DNA of 64,000 nucleotides, from contig NZ_JACHMZ010000001.1 of the NCBI RefSeq assembly GCF_014205165.1, positions 2,688,501 through 2,752,500 of the forward strand, written 5' to 3'. Of this stretch, positions 1-14,244 are shown piece after piece. Within the stretch, counting starts at the first letter, position 1. Every line of letters starts with the position of its first letter. The notes beneath the pieces are model-generated. The model saw nothing but the letters and a program-made list of their open reading frames with translations, had not been told where the DNA came from and did not search any database. The DNA comes from Micromonospora carbonacea. Lineage in GTDB: Bacteria > Actinomycetota > Actinomycetes > Mycobacteriales > Micromonosporaceae. Made by a program: the position numbers and the translations under genes.

Positions 1-2
1 CC

Positions 3-179
3 CGATTCCTGGTCGTGCGCAACGACGAGGAGCAGTACTCGATCTGGTCGGCCGACCGGGAGCTCCCCGCGGGCTGGCACGACACCGGCTTCGCCGGCAC
101 GCGCGAGGAGTGCCTCGCCCACATCGACACCGTCTGGACCGACATGCGCCCCCGCTCCGTACGCGAGGCAGCATCATGA
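3..179 (+). CDS. MbtH-family NRPS accessory protein (5' end outside window)
   Basis: MbtH proteins are small chaperone-like partners that bind adenylation domains of non-ribosomal peptide synthetases and are often needed for their activity. The reading frame is open from base 3, and only the last 58 residues are present. The visible pattern [11 protein letters not shown], then ELPAGW, then a Cys-Leu-x-His-Ile-Asp segment and the closing WTDMRP is typical of the family. The TGA stop overlaps the ATG of the following NRPS gene (ATGA), so the two are almost certainly translationally coupled and cotranscribed. The true start lies upstream of the window. Confidence 0.93.
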   Translation, partial: RFLVVRNDEEQYSIWSADRELPAGWHDTGFAGTREECLAHIDTVWTDMRPRSVREAAS

Positions 180-3100
180 CCAGGGAGTGGACCTTCCCCG
201 CCTCCTTCGCCCAGGAGCGGGTGTGGCTGGCCAACCAGCTCGACCCCGGCTCGCCGGTCTACAACGTGTCCAACCCGTGGCCGTTCCCGCCCGAGCTGGA
301 CGCCGACGCCGTGACCGGGGTGTTCAACCAGGTCGTCGCCCGGCACGAGGCGCTGCGCACCCACCTGCGCTCCGACGACGGGACGCTGGTGCAGGTGGTC
401 CGCGAGCACGAGCCGGTCCGCCTGCCGGCCGAGGACCTGTCGGGCCTACCCGAGGCCGAGCGGCTCGCCCGCTACCACCAGATCCGCGAGGAGCTGGCCC
501 GCACCCCGATCCCGCTGGACGCCCCGCCGCTGTGGCGGGCCCGGCTGGTCAAGGTCAACGAGGCGTGGTCGGTGCAGTTCGTGGTGCACCACGCCGTCTT
601 CGACGCCCACTCGGCGGTGCTGTTCACCACCGAGCTGTCCGCGTTCACCACGGCCGCGCTGACCGGCGCGCCCGCCGCCGTGCCCGAGCTGCCCATCCAG
701 TACGCCGACTTCGCCGCCTGGCAGCGCGACCAGCTCGCCGGCCCGGAGCTGGACCGGCAGCTCGACTTCTGGAAGGCGCACCTGGCCGGCGCGCCCGCCG
801 TGACCGGCCTGCCGCTGGACCGGCCCCGCCCGGCCCAGCTCGGCTTCGCCGGCGACGAGGTCCGCTTCGACCTGCCCGCCGGGCTGCTCGACCGCGTCGG
901 CGCCCTCGCCACCGCGTCGGCGGCCACCCCGTACATGGTGCTGCTGACCGGGTTCGCCGCGCTGCTGTCGCGGATCTCCGGCGACGACACCGTGGTCGTC
1001 GGCGTCTCCACCGCCGGCCGGGACACCGCCGAGGTGGCCCCGCTGATCGGCATGTTCGTCAACCCGGTGGCGCTGCGCTGCGACCTGACCGGCGACCCCA
1101 CCGTCGCCGAGCTGCTCGGCCGGGTCACCGGCGGCCTGCTCGACGCGATGGAGCACGGGCAGACCCCGTTCCAGAAGATCGTCGAGGCGGTCGCCCCGCA
1201 GCGGGACCCGTCCGTGCAGCCGATCTTCCAGACCGCGCTGAACTTCATCCCCGACTCCGGCCTGGACCCGGTGCCGCTGGGCACCACGAAGGACGACCTG
1301 GCCTTCGACGTCACCGCGGGGGAGAGCCGGCTGGTCTACCGCACCGACCTGTTCGACCGGGACACCGCCGAGGCGGTCGTCGCCCGCTACGTGCGGCTGC
1401 TCGCCGCCGCCGTCGCCGACCCCGGGCGGCGGGTCAGCGAGCTGCCCCTGCTCGACGACGCCGAGCGGCGGCTGGTCCTCGACGCCGGGAACGCCACCGG
1501 CCACGCCCGGCCGGCCGGCACCGTCGTCGACGCGGTGCAGCGGCAGGCCGCCGTCACCCCGCACGCCACCGCCCTGGTCTGCGACGGCGTCGCACTGACG
1601 TACGCCGAGCTGAACGCCGCCGCGAACCGGCTGGCCCGGCTGCTGGTGGCGCGCGGGGCCGGCCCGGAGACCCGGGTCGCGCTGGCCCTGCCCCGCTCGG
1701 CGGACCTGCTGGTGGCCGTCCTCGCGGTGCTCAAGTCCGGCGCCGCGTACGTGCCGGTCGACACCGGCTACCCGGCGGCCCGGATCGCGTACCTGCTCGA
1801 CGACGCCGAGCCGGCGCTGGTGCTCGCCACCGCCGACACGGCGGCCCTGGTGCCCGGCGACGCGCTGGTGCTCGACCCGGGCACCGCCGCCGACCTCGAC
1901 GCGGCCGACCTGACCGACGCCGACCGGGCCGCCCCGCTGCGCCCCGGACACCCCGCGTACGTGCTCTACACCTCCGGCTCCACCGGCCGCCCCAAGGGCG
2001 TCGTGGTGGAGCACCGGGCGGTGGCGGCCTACCTGGCCTGGGCCCGGGACGCCTACCCGGGGCTGGGCGGCACGGCGCTGCTGCACTCGCCGGTGTCGTT
2101 CGACCTGACCGTCACCGGGCTACTCGGCCCGCTCACCGCCGGCGGCACCGTCCGGCTCGCCGCCATCGACGAGCCGGCCGCCCGCGCGGGCGGGCAGCCG
2201 GCGTTCCTGAAGGTCACCCCGAGCCACCTGCCGCTGCTCGACGACGCCCTGTCCCCGACGGCGGACCTGGTCATCGGCGGCGAGGCGCTCACCGGCGAAC
2301 AGCTCGCCGCCTGGCGGGCCGCCCACCCGGGCGTGGCCGTCACCAACGAGTACGGCCCGACCGAGGCCACCGTCGGCTGCGTCGCCGCCCGCATCGCCCC
2401 CGGGCAGGAACTGGCCGCCGGGCCGGTGCCGATCGGCACGCCCACCTGGAACACCCGGGCGCTGCTGCTCGACGCCGCGCTGCACCCGGTGCCCCCGGGC
2501 GTGGCCGGCGAGCTGTACGTTGCCGGCGACCAGCTCGCCCGCGGCTACCTGCGCCGCCCCGGCCTGACCGCGGAGCGGTTCCTGCCCTGCCCGTACGGGC
2601 CGCCGGGGCAGCGCATGTACCGCACCGGCGACCTGGCCCGCTGGCGGGCCGACGGGACGCTGGAATACCTGGGCCGCCGCGACGACCAGGTGAAGGTGCG
2701 CGGCATGCGCATCGAGCTGGGCGAGATCGAGTCGGCGCTGCTGGCCCGGCCCGGCGTGCGCGCGGCGGCGGCGGCCGTGCGCGTCGACTCCGGCGAGCCG
2801 ACGCTGGTCGGCTACCTCGTCGGCGACGCCGACCCGGCGACCCTGGCGGCCGACCTGGCCCGGGAGCTGCCCGCGCACCTCGTGCCGGCCGCGTTCGTCA
2901 CGCTCGACGCGCTGCCGCTGACCCCCAACGGCAAGCTGGACCGGGCCGCGCTGCCCGCCCAGGCCGCCCCGGCGGCGGTCGAGGACGCGTACGTCGCCCC
3001 GCGCACCGACGCCGAGGCCCTGGTGGCCGAGGTGTACGCGGACATCCTCGGCGTGGAGAAGGTCGGCGCGGCCGACGACTTCTTCGCCCTCGGCGGCAAC

Positions 3101-3294
3101 TCGCTGCGCGGCATGCGGGCGATGGCCCGCATCCGGGCCGAGGTGGACGTGGACCTGCCCATGCGGGCGCTGTTCGGCAGCCCGGTGGTGGCCGACCTGG
3201 CCGCCCAGATCGAGAAGCTGATCGCCGCGGAACTCGACGAGCTCACCGACGCCGAGGTCGCCGAGCTGCTGGCGACGGAAGAGGGACCCACCGC

Positions 3295-3298
<4 letters not shown>
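176..3298 (+). CDS. Non-ribosomal peptide synthetase module C-A-T, predicted Asn-activating
   Basis: A 1040-residue single NRPS module. A condensation domain fills roughly residues 1-430, with the active-site motif HHAVFDA at about 138-144, where the canonical final Gly of HHxxxDG is Ala. The adenylation domain (about 450-920) shows [18 protein letters not shown] near 597, NEYGPTE and YRTGDLARW. The carrier domain has GGNSL with the phosphopantetheine Ser near 976. Reading the specificity pocket by eye against GrsA gives D-L-T-K-V-G-E-V plus the invariant Lys, matching the known L-Asn code. ATG 176 overlaps the MbtH stop, and its own stop overlaps the next ATG. An upstream start in the same frame is only antisense-like low-quality sequence. 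A starting C domain implies that an upstream acyl or aminoacyl donor is encoded outside the window. Confidence 0.93.
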
Positions 3299-8877
<5,579 letters not shown>

Positions 8878-8883
8878 CCCGCC

Positions 8884-8956
8884 GCCGGGGCGGCCCGCGT
8901 GGCCGCCCCGGCACGGGGCCGGGGGCCTGCGGCGGTCCACCGCCGCAGGCCCCCGG
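8884..8956. terminator. Two back-to-back hairpins between convergent genes
   Basis: Hairpin 1 has 12-bp perfect arms (8884-8895 and 8901-8912) with a 5-nt loop. Hairpin 2 has 17-bp perfect arms (8919-8935 and 8940-8956) with a TCCA loop. They fill the 84-bp gap between the NRPS stop and the stop of the opposing serpin-like gene. There is no U tract, which is usual for actinobacterial terminators. A bidirectional terminator is the simplest reading. Confidence 0.75.
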
Positions 8957-8961
8957 TGTGC

Positions 8962-10320
8962 TCAGGCCCCCGGGGGGTCGGCCAGGTCGGCGGCGGCGAC
9001 GTCGTCGGGCTCGGCGACCCAGCCGGAGAAGACGGGCACGCCGTGCCACGGGCCGGTGCCGCCGCCGCGCCGGTCGGTGGCGACGGCCACCACCGCGTAC
9101 GGGTGGCCGAAGCGCAGCTCCGCGACGCGGGCCACCCCCAGCGGGGGCAGGCTGACCCGCGCGAACATCCCGGTGACGGCCGCCGCGGCGAACCCGTACC
9201 GGTCGTAGCGGGCCGCGACCGCCTGCCGGGCCCGCACGTCGCCCGCGCCGACCAGCGGGGCCAGCACCCGGCCGGCCGCGGTGAACCCGAGCCCGGTCAG
9301 GTCGTGCTCGTCGCGGGCCGACCAGCAGGGCAGCGCCGCCGTGTGCCGCTGCTCCCGGCGGTCGGGGGCGAACGTGCGCACGGCCTCCTCGCGCAGCGTC
9401 CACAGCGTCGTCTCGCCCAGCGGCAGGTCGAACAGCGACCGCCGGCCGGCGGGCTCGTCGGCGTCGGCGGCGATCCGGTACGCGGCGGCGAGCACGTCGG
9501 GCGGGGCCACCCCGGGCGCGGCGGCCACCGAGACCACCGACAGCCCCGCCCCGGTGGCCCCGCCGCTGCCGTCCGTGCCGGTGTCCGCGCCGCCCGCCTC
9601 GTGCCCGCCGTCCACGGCCGGCTGCGCCGCCGCCACGTGCACGGCCACGTCCCCGGCCTCCGGCGTCGCGGCGATCCACGCGCGGTGCCCGTGCGCCGGG
9701 GTGCGCAGCACCCGGGTCAGCCGCCCCGCCCACGGGCTGTCCGGGCCGAGCGCCCCGGCCGGGGCGAGGTCGAACGGGGCGGCCCAGGAGATCCGGGTGG
9801 CCACGGCCGAGGCCAGGGCGAGCGCCACCCGGGGGTCGAGGGCCAGCGGGAACCGCTCGATCAGCCCGAGGCTGTGCTCGCGGGCCCACGCGTCGAGGCC
9901 GGCCTGGTCGGGCAGCGGGCCGGTCCCGGTGGCGCGGGGGAGGGCGGCCCGCCAGGCGTCCAGCCCGGCGCTCCCGGTGCCGGGCCGGTGCCAGACGGCC
10001 GTCGCCGACGGCACCAGGGGATGCGGCGCGTCCAGCAGGTCGGCGGCGATCCGGGCGGCCCGCGCCGGCGCGGTGCCCAGGGCGTCGGCGAGGGCGGCGG
10101 CGTCCCCGTCGAGCCCGGCGTGCCCGTCGAGTCCGGCGTTTCCGTCCGGTCCGGCGGCGTGCCCGTGGGGTCCGGCGGCGTCGCCCTCGGGGGCGGCCGA
10201 TGCGCAGAGGGCGAGCAGCAGCCACGCGCCCAGCGGGGACGCGACGTGGTGCCGGTCGCCGGCCGTGGCGTGCAGCCGGGCGGCGTAGCGGGCCAGCGGG
10301 GCGTGGAGGTTCGTCGTCAT
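8962..10320 (-). CDS. Serpin-like (protease inhibitor family I4) protein
   Basis: A 452-residue protein whose C-terminal part resembles serpins: a segment reading RFGHPYAVVAV followed by VPVFSGWVAEP matches the conserved serpin end (hydrophobic beta strand, then P-x-F-x-G-x-V-x-x-P). A stretch ending AAAAVTG just upstream is a plausible hinge to a reactive loop. The middle contains the motif TRISWAAPFDL, comparable with the serpin strand-3A region. Around residues 45-70 there is a repetitive Gly/Asp/His-rich insertion (repeats of AGxDGxAG). No signal peptide is seen, so it may act in the cytoplasm. Start ATG at 10320. Divergence is high and the family call rests on the C-terminus; target protease unknown. 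Confidence 0.6.
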   Translation of the reverse strand: MTTNLHAPLARYAARLHATAGDRHHVASPLGAWLLLALCASAAPEGDAAGPHGHAAGPDGNAGLDGHAGLDGDAAALADALGTAPARAARIAADLLDAPHPLVPSATAVWHRPGTGSAGLDAWRAALPRATGTGPLPDQAGLDAWAREHSLGLIERFPLALDPRVALALASAVATRISWAAPFDLAPAGALGPDSPWAGRLTRVLRTPAHGHRAWIAATPEAGDVAVHVAAAQPAVDGGHEAGGADTGTDGSGGATGAGLSVVSVAAAPGVAPPDVLAAAYRIAADADEPAGRRSLFDLPLGETTLWTLREEAVRTFAPDRREQRHTAALPCWSARDEHDLTGLGFTAAGRVLAPLVGAGDVRARQAVAARYDRYGFAAAAVTGMFARVSLPPLGVARVAELRFGHPYAVVAVATDRRGGGTGPWHGVPVFSGWVAEPDDVAAADLADPPGA

Positions 10321-10414
10321 CCCCCCACTGTGCCCGCCCCGGCCCGTTCGCGCGGCGGGCGGCCGCGCGGCGTCCGCCGGCCGCCGTGGCTGGGCGGCGG
10401 GCCGGGGGACGGGT

Positions 10415-10420
10415 TAGGCT
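10415..10420 (+). promoter_or_regulatory. -10 box TAGGCT for a leaderless start
   Basis: TAGGCT ends 7 nt before the GTG at 10428, the spacing expected when transcription begins at or beside the start codon. No ribosome-binding site precedes this GTG. Confidence 0.5.
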
Positions 10421-10427
10421 GCCCGCC

Positions 10428-10922
10428 GTGGCAGGTCTGTTGAGGAGTGTGGCGTCCCGGCTGGGGCGGGTGGCCCGCGGCGGGGCCGCGCCGACGCGTA
10501 CCCCCGGTCCGATCCCGGCCCAGGTGGCGCGGCGTCGGCAGGTCACGGCGTTGCAGCGCCGGGAGCTCAGCTACGCCCCCGAGCCCGACGGGCAGGCCGA
10601 CCCGGGCGAGGTCGTCTGGACCTGGGTCCCCTACGAGGACGACCCCCGGCAGGGCAAGGACCGCCCGGTGCTGGTGGTGGGGCGCTCCAGCCGCACCCTG
10701 TTCGGCCTGATGCTGTCCAGCCAGAGCGAGCGGGACGGCCAGCGGCACTGGCTGGCGTTGGGCCCGGGCGCCTGGGACCGGGACAACCGGCCCAGCTGGG
10801 TGCGGCTCGACCGCGTCCTCACCATGCGGGAGGACAGCATCCGCCGGGAGGGCGCGGTGCTGGACCGGGCGCGCTTCGACCGGGTCGGCCAGGCCCTGCG
10901 CGGCGGCTACGGCTGGCGCTGA
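10428..10922 (+). CDS. PemK/MazF-fold (type II toxin-like) protein
   Basis: A 164-residue protein. After an Arg/Ala-rich N-terminal extension, the C-terminal 110 residues carry the PemK/MazF pattern: GEVVWTWVPYEDDPRQGKDRPVLVVG, a LSSQS-type strand and a final VRLDRVLTM strand, where family members place the RNA-binding groove. MazF-like proteins cleave RNA, but many actinobacterial chromosomal copies stand alone and their activity is untested. No antitoxin-like gene is adjacent. The GTG start is preceded by a TAGGCT box, supporting leaderless expression; longer in-frame starts run into the opposing gene and are unlikely. Confidence 0.8.
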   Translation: MAGLLRSVASRLGRVARGGAAPTRTPGPIPAQVARRRQVTALQRRELSYAPEPDGQADPGEVVWTWVPYEDDPRQGKDRPVLVVGRSSRTLFGLMLSSQSERDGQRHWLALGPGAWDRDNRPSWVRLDRVLTMREDSIRREGAVLDRARFDRVGQALRGGYGWR

Positions 10923-10941
10923 GCCCCGCCGCCCCGTCGCG

Positions 10942-10960
10942 GCCCCGCCGCCGGCGGGGC
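10942..10960. terminator. Hairpin between convergent genes
   Basis: Perfect 8-bp arms (gccccgcc at 10942-10949 and ggcggggc at 10953-10960) with a 3-nt loop. It sits between the stop of the MazF-like gene and the stop of the opposing GGDEF gene. Confidence 0.6.
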
Positions 10961-10961
10961 G

Positions 10962-11612
10962 TCAGCACTCGGCGAGGCGCGCGCTGTCGATGAGCTGGCG
11001 GGCGGAGCGGGACGCGCCGACGCTCTTCGCCCGGTACATCGCGGCGTCGGCGCGGTCGAGCGCCTCGGTGAGCTGGGTCGGGCAGGTGACGGGGGCGAGC
11101 CCGACGGAGGCGGTGACCCGCAGGCTCAGGCCGCCGAGGGGGATCGGCGCGGCGAGCGACTCGCAGAGCCGGCGGGAGGCGTGCTCGATCCAGCGCCGGT
11201 CGACGGTCGGGGTGGCCAGCAGTCCCGCGAACTCGTCGCCGCCGAGGCGGGCCACGAGGTTGTCCCCGGCGAAGGCGGCCAGCCGTTCGGCCACGCTGAT
11301 CAGCACCTGGTCCCCGGCGGCGTGCCCGTAGCGGTCGTTGACCTGCTTGAAGTCGTCGAGGTCCAGCACGATGGCGATCAGCGGCTGGCCGGCGGTGTCG
11401 GTGAGCAGGGTCGCGGCCAGCCGGAAGAAGGCCCGCCGGTTGGGCAGCCCGGTGAGCGGGTCGTGGCTGGCGGCGTGCCGCTCGGCGGCCAGCTCCGCCT
11501 GGAGGTGTTCGATCTCCGCCTCGGCCAGCATGGCCCGGCGGCGCAGTTGCCAAGCGGAGACCAGGGCCCCGGCGGCCGAGATGCCGGACGCGATGGTCAA
11601 CGGATCCGGCAC
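10962..11612 (-). CDS. GGDEF-domain diguanylate cyclase
   Basis: A 216-residue protein that should make cyclic di-GMP from two GTP. Residues 1-30 form one short hydrophobic segment, followed by a coiled-coil stretch (about 30-48) and the GGDEF domain, which begins HDPLTGLPNRRAF. The active-site loop RLGGDEF is intact, as are LDLDDFKQVND (metal and base contacts) and YRAKSVGA at the end. No EAL domain, PAS domain or RxxD inhibitory site was recognised. The GTG start has a strong GAGGAGGG site 6-7 nt upstream. It is transcribed alone, divergent from the DUF397 gene. Confidence 0.92.
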   Translation of the reverse strand: MPDPLTIASGISAAGALVSAWQLRRRAMLAEAEIEHLQAELAAERHAASHDPLTGLPNRRAFFRLAATLLTDTAGQPLIAIVLDLDDFKQVNDRYGHAAGDQVLISVAERLAAFAGDNLVARLGGDEFAGLLATPTVDRRWIEHASRRLCESLAAPIPLGGLSLRVTASVGLAPVTCPTQLTEALDRADAAMYRAKSVGASRSARQLIDSARLAEC

Positions 11613-11691
11613 GAACCCTCCTCACCGCGTCTGCCCACGCGCCCGACCGCTGCCGCCGTGCCCGTGGGGCTCCTGTTTTCCCTGGTACAGC

Positions 11692-11746
11692 CCCAGGTGA
11701 GGTAACCCAAAGTGAACACCTGGGTACACCCTCGTTGGGCTATCAT
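11692..11746 (+). promoter_or_regulatory. Inverted repeat overlapping the DUF397 promoter
   Basis: CCCAGGTG (11692-11699) and CACCTGGG (11717-11724) form a perfect 8-bp inverted repeat with a 17-bp gap. A TATCAT box lies at 11741-11746, and a 17-bp spacer from it puts the -35 position over the right arm, so a bound regulator would block the promoter. The XRE protein encoded at 12258 is the obvious candidate, by analogy with other DUF397/XRE pairs. Confidence 0.4.
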
Positions 11747-11872
11747 GCTCGCTGTCCGGTGCAGATGCAATAGCAGATGCACGTGCAGCAAATCCCGTCG
11801 TAAGCCCCGCCCCTCGCCAGCACACCGCTCCTCCCCGCGGCATCGGCAGGCTCTTGACAAGAAAGATGCCCC

Positions 11873-12112
11873 ATGCAGCAGCCCCGCAACGGCGTTCCCA
11901 CTGCACAGCTCCCTCCGCTGACCTGGTTGAAGAGTCGACGGAGCAATCCCAGCGGCAACTGCGTCGAGCTTGCCGAGCTACCCGGCGGCGCCGGAATCGC
12001 CGTCCGTAACTCCCGCTACCCCGATGGTCCGGCGCTGATCTACACGATCGACGAGATCGCGGCATTCGTCCTCGGCGCCCGGGACGGCGACTTCGACCAC
12101 CTCATCGGCTGA
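11873..12112 (+). CDS. DUF397 domain protein
   Basis: A 79-residue protein almost entirely covered by DUF397: TWLKSRRSNPSGNCVELAEL, then GIAVRNSRYPDGPAL and the C-terminal FVLGARDGDFDHLIG. In actinomycetes these small proteins are encoded next to XRE-DUF5753 regulators and modulate them, as in the WhiJ and BldB-associated loci. The partner gene begins 146 bp downstream. The DNA for SNPSGN is nearly identical to the 3' end of the putative RiPP precursor at 31831-31902 (see findings). ATG 11873 is preferred because it begins at the usual family length; the ribosome-binding site is weak. Confidence 0.9.
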   Translation: MQQPRNGVPTAQLPPLTWLKSRRSNPSGNCVELAELPGGAGIAVRNSRYPDGPALIYTIDEIAAFVLGARDGDFDHLIG

Positions 12113-12134
12113 CCCTGGGTCACCCTTCGGCTGC

Positions 12135-12150
12135 GTCCCGTCAACGGGAC
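12135..12150. promoter_or_regulatory. 16-bp palindrome upstream of the XRE regulator
   Basis: GTCCCGT (12135-12141) and ACGGGAC (12144-12150) form a perfect palindrome with a 2-nt centre, between the DUF397 stop and the XRE start. It could be an operator or a small hairpin terminator for DUF397. Confidence 0.35.
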
Positions 12151-12257
12151 CGAAACGCCGGTCGGGCCGGGTTCACCTCACTGTCGGTCCATGGCATGCT
12201 TACACGTCGGCCGGGGTGGGGCCCGGTGCGACGAAGGCAGCAAGCGGAGGTCGGCGC

Positions 12258-13145
12258 GTGACGATGGTTCCCACGGAGGGTGGCCCGGCCACCGGCCCGA
12301 CCGTGCTGCGCATGCTGCTCGGCGCGCAGCTACGCCGTCTGCGGGAGGCCAGCGGGGTGACCCGGGAGGGCGCCGGCTGGGAGATCCGGTCCTCCGAGTC
12401 GAAGATCAGCCGGATGGAGCTGGGCCGGGTCGGCTTCAAGGAGCGCGACGTCGCGGACCTGCTCAGCCTCTACGGCGTCACCGACGCCACGGAGCGGGAG
12501 GCCCTGCTCAAGCTCGCCCGCGACGCCAACAGCCCCGGCTGGTGGCACCGCTACGGCGACGTGCTCCCGTCGTGGTTCCAGTCGTACCTCGGCCTGGAGG
12601 CGGCCGCCGCGCTGATCCGCAGCTACGAGGTGCAGTTCGTGCCGGGCCTGCTGCAGACCCCGGAGTACGCCCGGGCCGTCGTCCTGCTCGGCCACCGGGG
12701 GGCCGGGGCGGACGAGATCGACCGCCGGGTGAGCCTGCGCATGCAGCGCCAGGAGCTGCTCCGTCGCCCCCGGCCGCCGCAACTGTGGGCCGTCGTGGAC
12801 GAGGCGGCGCTGCGCCGGCCGATCGGTGGCCCCCAGGTCATGCACGACCAGCTCACCGCCCTGATCGAGGCGACCCGGGCGTCGCACGTGCGGTTGCAGA
12901 TCATCCCGTTCGACGCGGGCGGCCACGCCGCGGCCGGCGGCGCGTTCACTATCCTGCGCTTCGGCGACCAGGACCTGCCCGACATCGTCTACATCGAGCA
13001 GCTCACCAGCGCGATCTACCTCGACAAGCGCGAGGACCTCGACTACTACGCGGCGGCCATGGAACGACTCTGCGTCGAGGCCGAGCCGCCGGAGCGCACG
13101 CCGGAACTCCTCACCCGGCTGCGCGACGAGCTCTATCCGCAGTAG
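12258..13145 (+). CDS. XRE-family regulator with DUF5753 domain
   Basis: A 295-residue transcription regulator. Residues about 15-70 form the helix-turn-helix (LLGAQLRRLREASG through SKISRMELGRVGF), and the rest is DUF5753, recognised from GWWHRYGDVLPSWFQSYLGLE, SYEVQFVPGLLQTPEYARAV, the DEAALRRPIG segment and YIEQLTSAIYLDK. Such proteins, including WhiJ-type regulators of Streptomyces development, are usually paired with a DUF397 protein, here encoded directly upstream. GTG 12258 is chosen because GGAGG lies 9 nt upstream; an ATG two codons later is also possible. Confidence 0.92.
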   Translation: MTMVPTEGGPATGPTVLRMLLGAQLRRLREASGVTREGAGWEIRSSESKISRMELGRVGFKERDVADLLSLYGVTDATEREALLKLARDANSPGWWHRYGDVLPSWFQSYLGLEAAAALIRSYEVQFVPGLLQTPEYARAVVLLGHRGAGADEIDRRVSLRMQRQELLRRPRPPQLWAVVDEAALRRPIGGPQVMHDQLTALIEATRASHVRLQIIPFDAGGHAAAGGAFTILRFGDQDLPDIVYIEQLTSAIYLDKREDLDYYAAAMERLCVEAEPPERTPELLTRLRDELYPQ

Positions 13146-13254
13146 CGGGTTCCCTGGTCGGGGCCGTGGCGCGGGCTGCCTCTACCATGGTCGACACCGG
13201 CGACAGTGGACGGACGCCGCGCAACAGGTAAGCGCAGAGCCATGGAGGCACCCC

Positions 13255-14103
13255 TTGACCACCGATGCCCCCGGCACCTCGACCGGTCCCGCCCACCCCA
13301 GCGACCGGATCGACACCTCGGTGGCGCATCCCGCCCGCCGCTACAACTACCTGCTCGGCGGCAAGGACAACTTCCAGGCCGACCGCGACTCCGGGGACGC
13401 GATGGCCGCGGCCTTCCCGACCATCCGCACCGCCGCCCTGGAGAACCGCCGCTTCCTCAAGCGGGCCGTCGGCCACCTCGCCCGCGAGGCCGGCGTCCGG
13501 CAGTTCCTCGACATCGGCACCGGCATCCCCACCGCCGACAACACCCACGAGGTCGCCCAGGCCGCCGACCCGCACGCCCGGGTGGTATACGTCGACAACG
13601 ACCCCATCGTGCTCGCCCACGCCCGGGCGTTGCTGACCAGCACGCCCGAGGGCGCGACCGCCTACATCGACGCCGACCTGCGGGACCCGGAGCGGATCCT
13701 GAGCCACCCCGACCTGCTCCGCACCCTCGACCTGGGGCAGCCGGTGGCGCTGATGCTGGTCGCGATCCTGCACTTCCTGCCCGACCCCGACCACCCGTAC
13801 GACGTGGTCCGTCGGTTGCTGGAAGCGCTGCCCGCCGGCAGCTACCTGGCCGCCTCGCACGCCACCTACGACCACCTTCCCGAGCAGGTGGCGCAGGAGT
13901 CCATCGCGGCGACGCGGACCGGCGGGGCGAACAACGTGATCAGCCTGCGCAGCCGGGCGGAGTTCGCCGGCTTCTTCGCCGGGCTGGAGCTCGTCGACCC
14001 GGGCATCGTCTCGATCGCGCAGTGGCGCGCCGAGCGGGAGCCCCTGCCCCGGCCCTCGGTGGTCGACGTCAGCATGTACGGGGCAGTGGCCCGCAAGCCC
14101 TGA
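13255..14103 (+). CDS. SAM-dependent methyltransferase, DUF574 (Methyltransf_19) family
   Basis: A 282-residue protein of the actinobacterial DUF574 family. The N-terminus has the family signature ARRYNYLLGGKDNFQADRD, then FLDIGTGIPTADNTHEVAQ (SAM-binding loop), VVYVDNDPIVLAHAR (acidic ribose-binding residue) and LMLVAILHFLPD. Substrates of this family are not known to me. The family is strongly expanded in Streptomyces and Micromonospora and often lies next to XRE/DUF397 genes, as here. TTG 13255 has GGAGG 7 nt upstream. A TACCAT box about 70 bp upstream could be its own -10. Confidence 0.9.
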   Translation: MTTDAPGTSTGPAHPSDRIDTSVAHPARRYNYLLGGKDNFQADRDSGDAMAAAFPTIRTAALENRRFLKRAVGHLAREAGVRQFLDIGTGIPTADNTHEVAQAADPHARVVYVDNDPIVLAHARALLTSTPEGATAYIDADLRDPERILSHPDLLRTLDLGQPVALMLVAILHFLPDPDHPYDVVRRLLEALPAGSYLAASHATYDHLPEQVAQESIAATRTGGANNVISLRSRAEFAGFFAGLELVDPGIVSIAQWRAEREPLPRPSVVDVSMYGAVARKP

Positions 14104-14140
14104 CCGCCGCCACCGGCCCGGCTTCCGCGCGTCACCACGA

Positions 14141-14241
14141 CTGGTGCCCGACGCCGACGGACAGACGCGTCTGCTTGCCCGACGCCGACGGACAGGCAGA
14201 TGCGACTGGTGCCCGACGCCGACCGGCAGGCAGACTGGACC
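14141..14241. repeat. Three imperfect tandem units of about 30-36 bp
   Basis: The core gcccgacgccgac(g)gacag occurs three times in a row (units 14141-14170, 14171-14205, 14206-14241), alternately followed by cagacgcgtctg and ggcagatgcga-like spacers. The array fills the gap between the methyltransferase and the kinase gene. It is in frame with an upstream-extended kinase start (14200), which would translate the last unit. Confidence 0.75.
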
Positions 14242-14244
14242 ACG

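Noticed and set aside
11852..11857. TTGACA just upstream of the DUF397 start
   Set aside because: A -10 box 17 bp further on would fall inside the coding region; the TATCAT box at 11741 fits better.
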